Source: Deltaproteobacteria bacterium (GTDB lineage Bacteria; Desulfobacterota; UBA8473). From it: 7,792 bases of DNA. The stretch covers positions 1 to 7,792 of the forward strand of contig JAUXHQ010000075.1 of assembly GCA_030621455.1 (NCBI GenBank), written 5' to 3'. How positions within the stretch are numbered: position 1 is the first letter of the stretch; each line of letters begins with the position of its first letter. The position numbers were made by a program, and so were the translations under genes. Shown here one piece after another: positions 7,580-7,792 of the stretch. Under the pieces are notes generated by a model. The model was not told the DNA's origin. It searched no databases and worked only from the letters and a program-made list of their open reading frames with translations.

Positions 7580-7676
7580 ATATCGAATCGTTGAAGCTGC
7601 CGCCGGGGTGCTTGAAACGGGTACGAACCAACGGCTGGGACATAGGCAAAGGGGTATATTCAGCCGGTATCGGAGG
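7580..7676 (+). promoter_or_regulatory. Leader of the adenosyltransferase gene with weak cobalamin-riboswitch resemblance (tentative)
   Basis: The 122 bases between the hairpin and the adenosyltransferase start contain no gene. GAAGCTGCCGCCGG (7592-7605), ACGGGTACGAACC (7617-7629), GGCTGGGACATAGGC (7633-7647) and CAGCCGGTAT (7661-7670) follow the order of the 3' half of many cobalamin riboswitches. A six-pair stem, CGGCTG with CAGCCG, can form. The near-invariant GCCACTG and a full B12 box are not present. Regulation by cobalamin would make sense for this gene, but the match is by eye and may be chance. Confidence 0.18.
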
Positions 7677-7682
7677 GGAAAA

Positions 7683-7792
7683 ATGAAAGGATATGTACAG
7701 GTTTACACAGGTAATGGCAAGGGTAAGACCACGGCGGCTCTTGGGCTTGCCCTTCGAGCAGCGGGCGCAGGTCTTAGGGTATATATTGCCCA
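7683..7792 (+). CDS. cobO: Corrinoid adenosyltransferase (CobO/BtuR/CobA family), 5' end only
   Basis: The window ends after 36 complete codons. The protein starts MKGYVQVYTGNGKGKTTAALGLALRAAGAGLRVYIA. The P-loop GNGKGKTT (residues 10-17), following a YTG strand, is the hallmark of the ATP:cob(I)alamin adenosyltransferase family CobO/BtuR. Members transfer the 5'-deoxyadenosyl group of ATP to the cobalt of reduced corrinoids in the cytoplasm, in de novo synthesis or in salvage of imported corrinoid. A good ribosome site, GGAGGGG, lies four to six bases before the ATG. The gene is separated from the preceding one by 171 bases including a strong hairpin, so it may have its own transcript. The family is clear even from this fragment; active-site residues further on cannot be checked. 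Confidence 0.9.
   Translation, partial: MKGYVQVYTGNGKGKTTAALGLALRAAGAGLRVYIA

Overview
The window looks like part of a Gram-negative, probably anaerobic chromosome. The best guess is Desulfobacterota (former Deltaproteobacteria) or a similar phylum. This rests on gene order, the CFI-box sorting domain and the style of the cobalamin adenosyltransferase start, so the phylum is an inference. All supported genes are on the + strand.

Region 1 (1-3187) is a TonB energy-transduction operon. It holds the 3' end of a first ExbB/TolQ-type protein, a complete second ExbB, ExbD, TonB and a secreted TPR protein. The last three genes are coupled by overlaps. Two consecutive ExbB-family genes followed by exbD, tonB and a TPR gene match the Vibrio TonB2 layout (TtpC-ExbB2-ExbD2-TonB2-TPR), not the simple exbB-exbD-tonB set. 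Key channel residues are visible: Thr124, Glu152 and Thr157 in ExbB, and Asp24 in ExbD. TonB carries Ser16/Asn20 in its membrane helix where E. coli has Ser16/His20.

Region 2 (3291-5312) is a TonB-dependent outer-membrane receptor with a signal peptide, TonB box, plug and long barrel. Its plug is BtuB/CirA-like. Region 3 (5433-7511) is a large exported protein. It has a propeller-like N-terminal region, an acidic Ca-binding-like linker, a choice-of-anchor-U-type domain and a C-terminal CFI-box ([10 protein letters not shown]) sorting region with a final membrane helix. Region 4 (7683 to the end) is the start of a CobO/BtuR-type corrinoid adenosyltransferase, cut by the window edge.

Read together, the window could be a corrinoid uptake and activation locus. 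TonB/ExbB/ExbD would energise the receptor, the surface propeller protein might capture ligand (as BtuG does next to BtuB in Bacteroides), and the adenosyltransferase would act on the imported corrinoid. The ligand assignment is inference. It is weakly supported by two stretches, before the surface-protein gene and before the adenosyltransferase gene, that resemble pieces of a cobalamin riboswitch but lack its most conserved boxes. A 7-bp tandem repeat (TTCAAAA x4) inside the start of the TPR gene is a possible slippage site.
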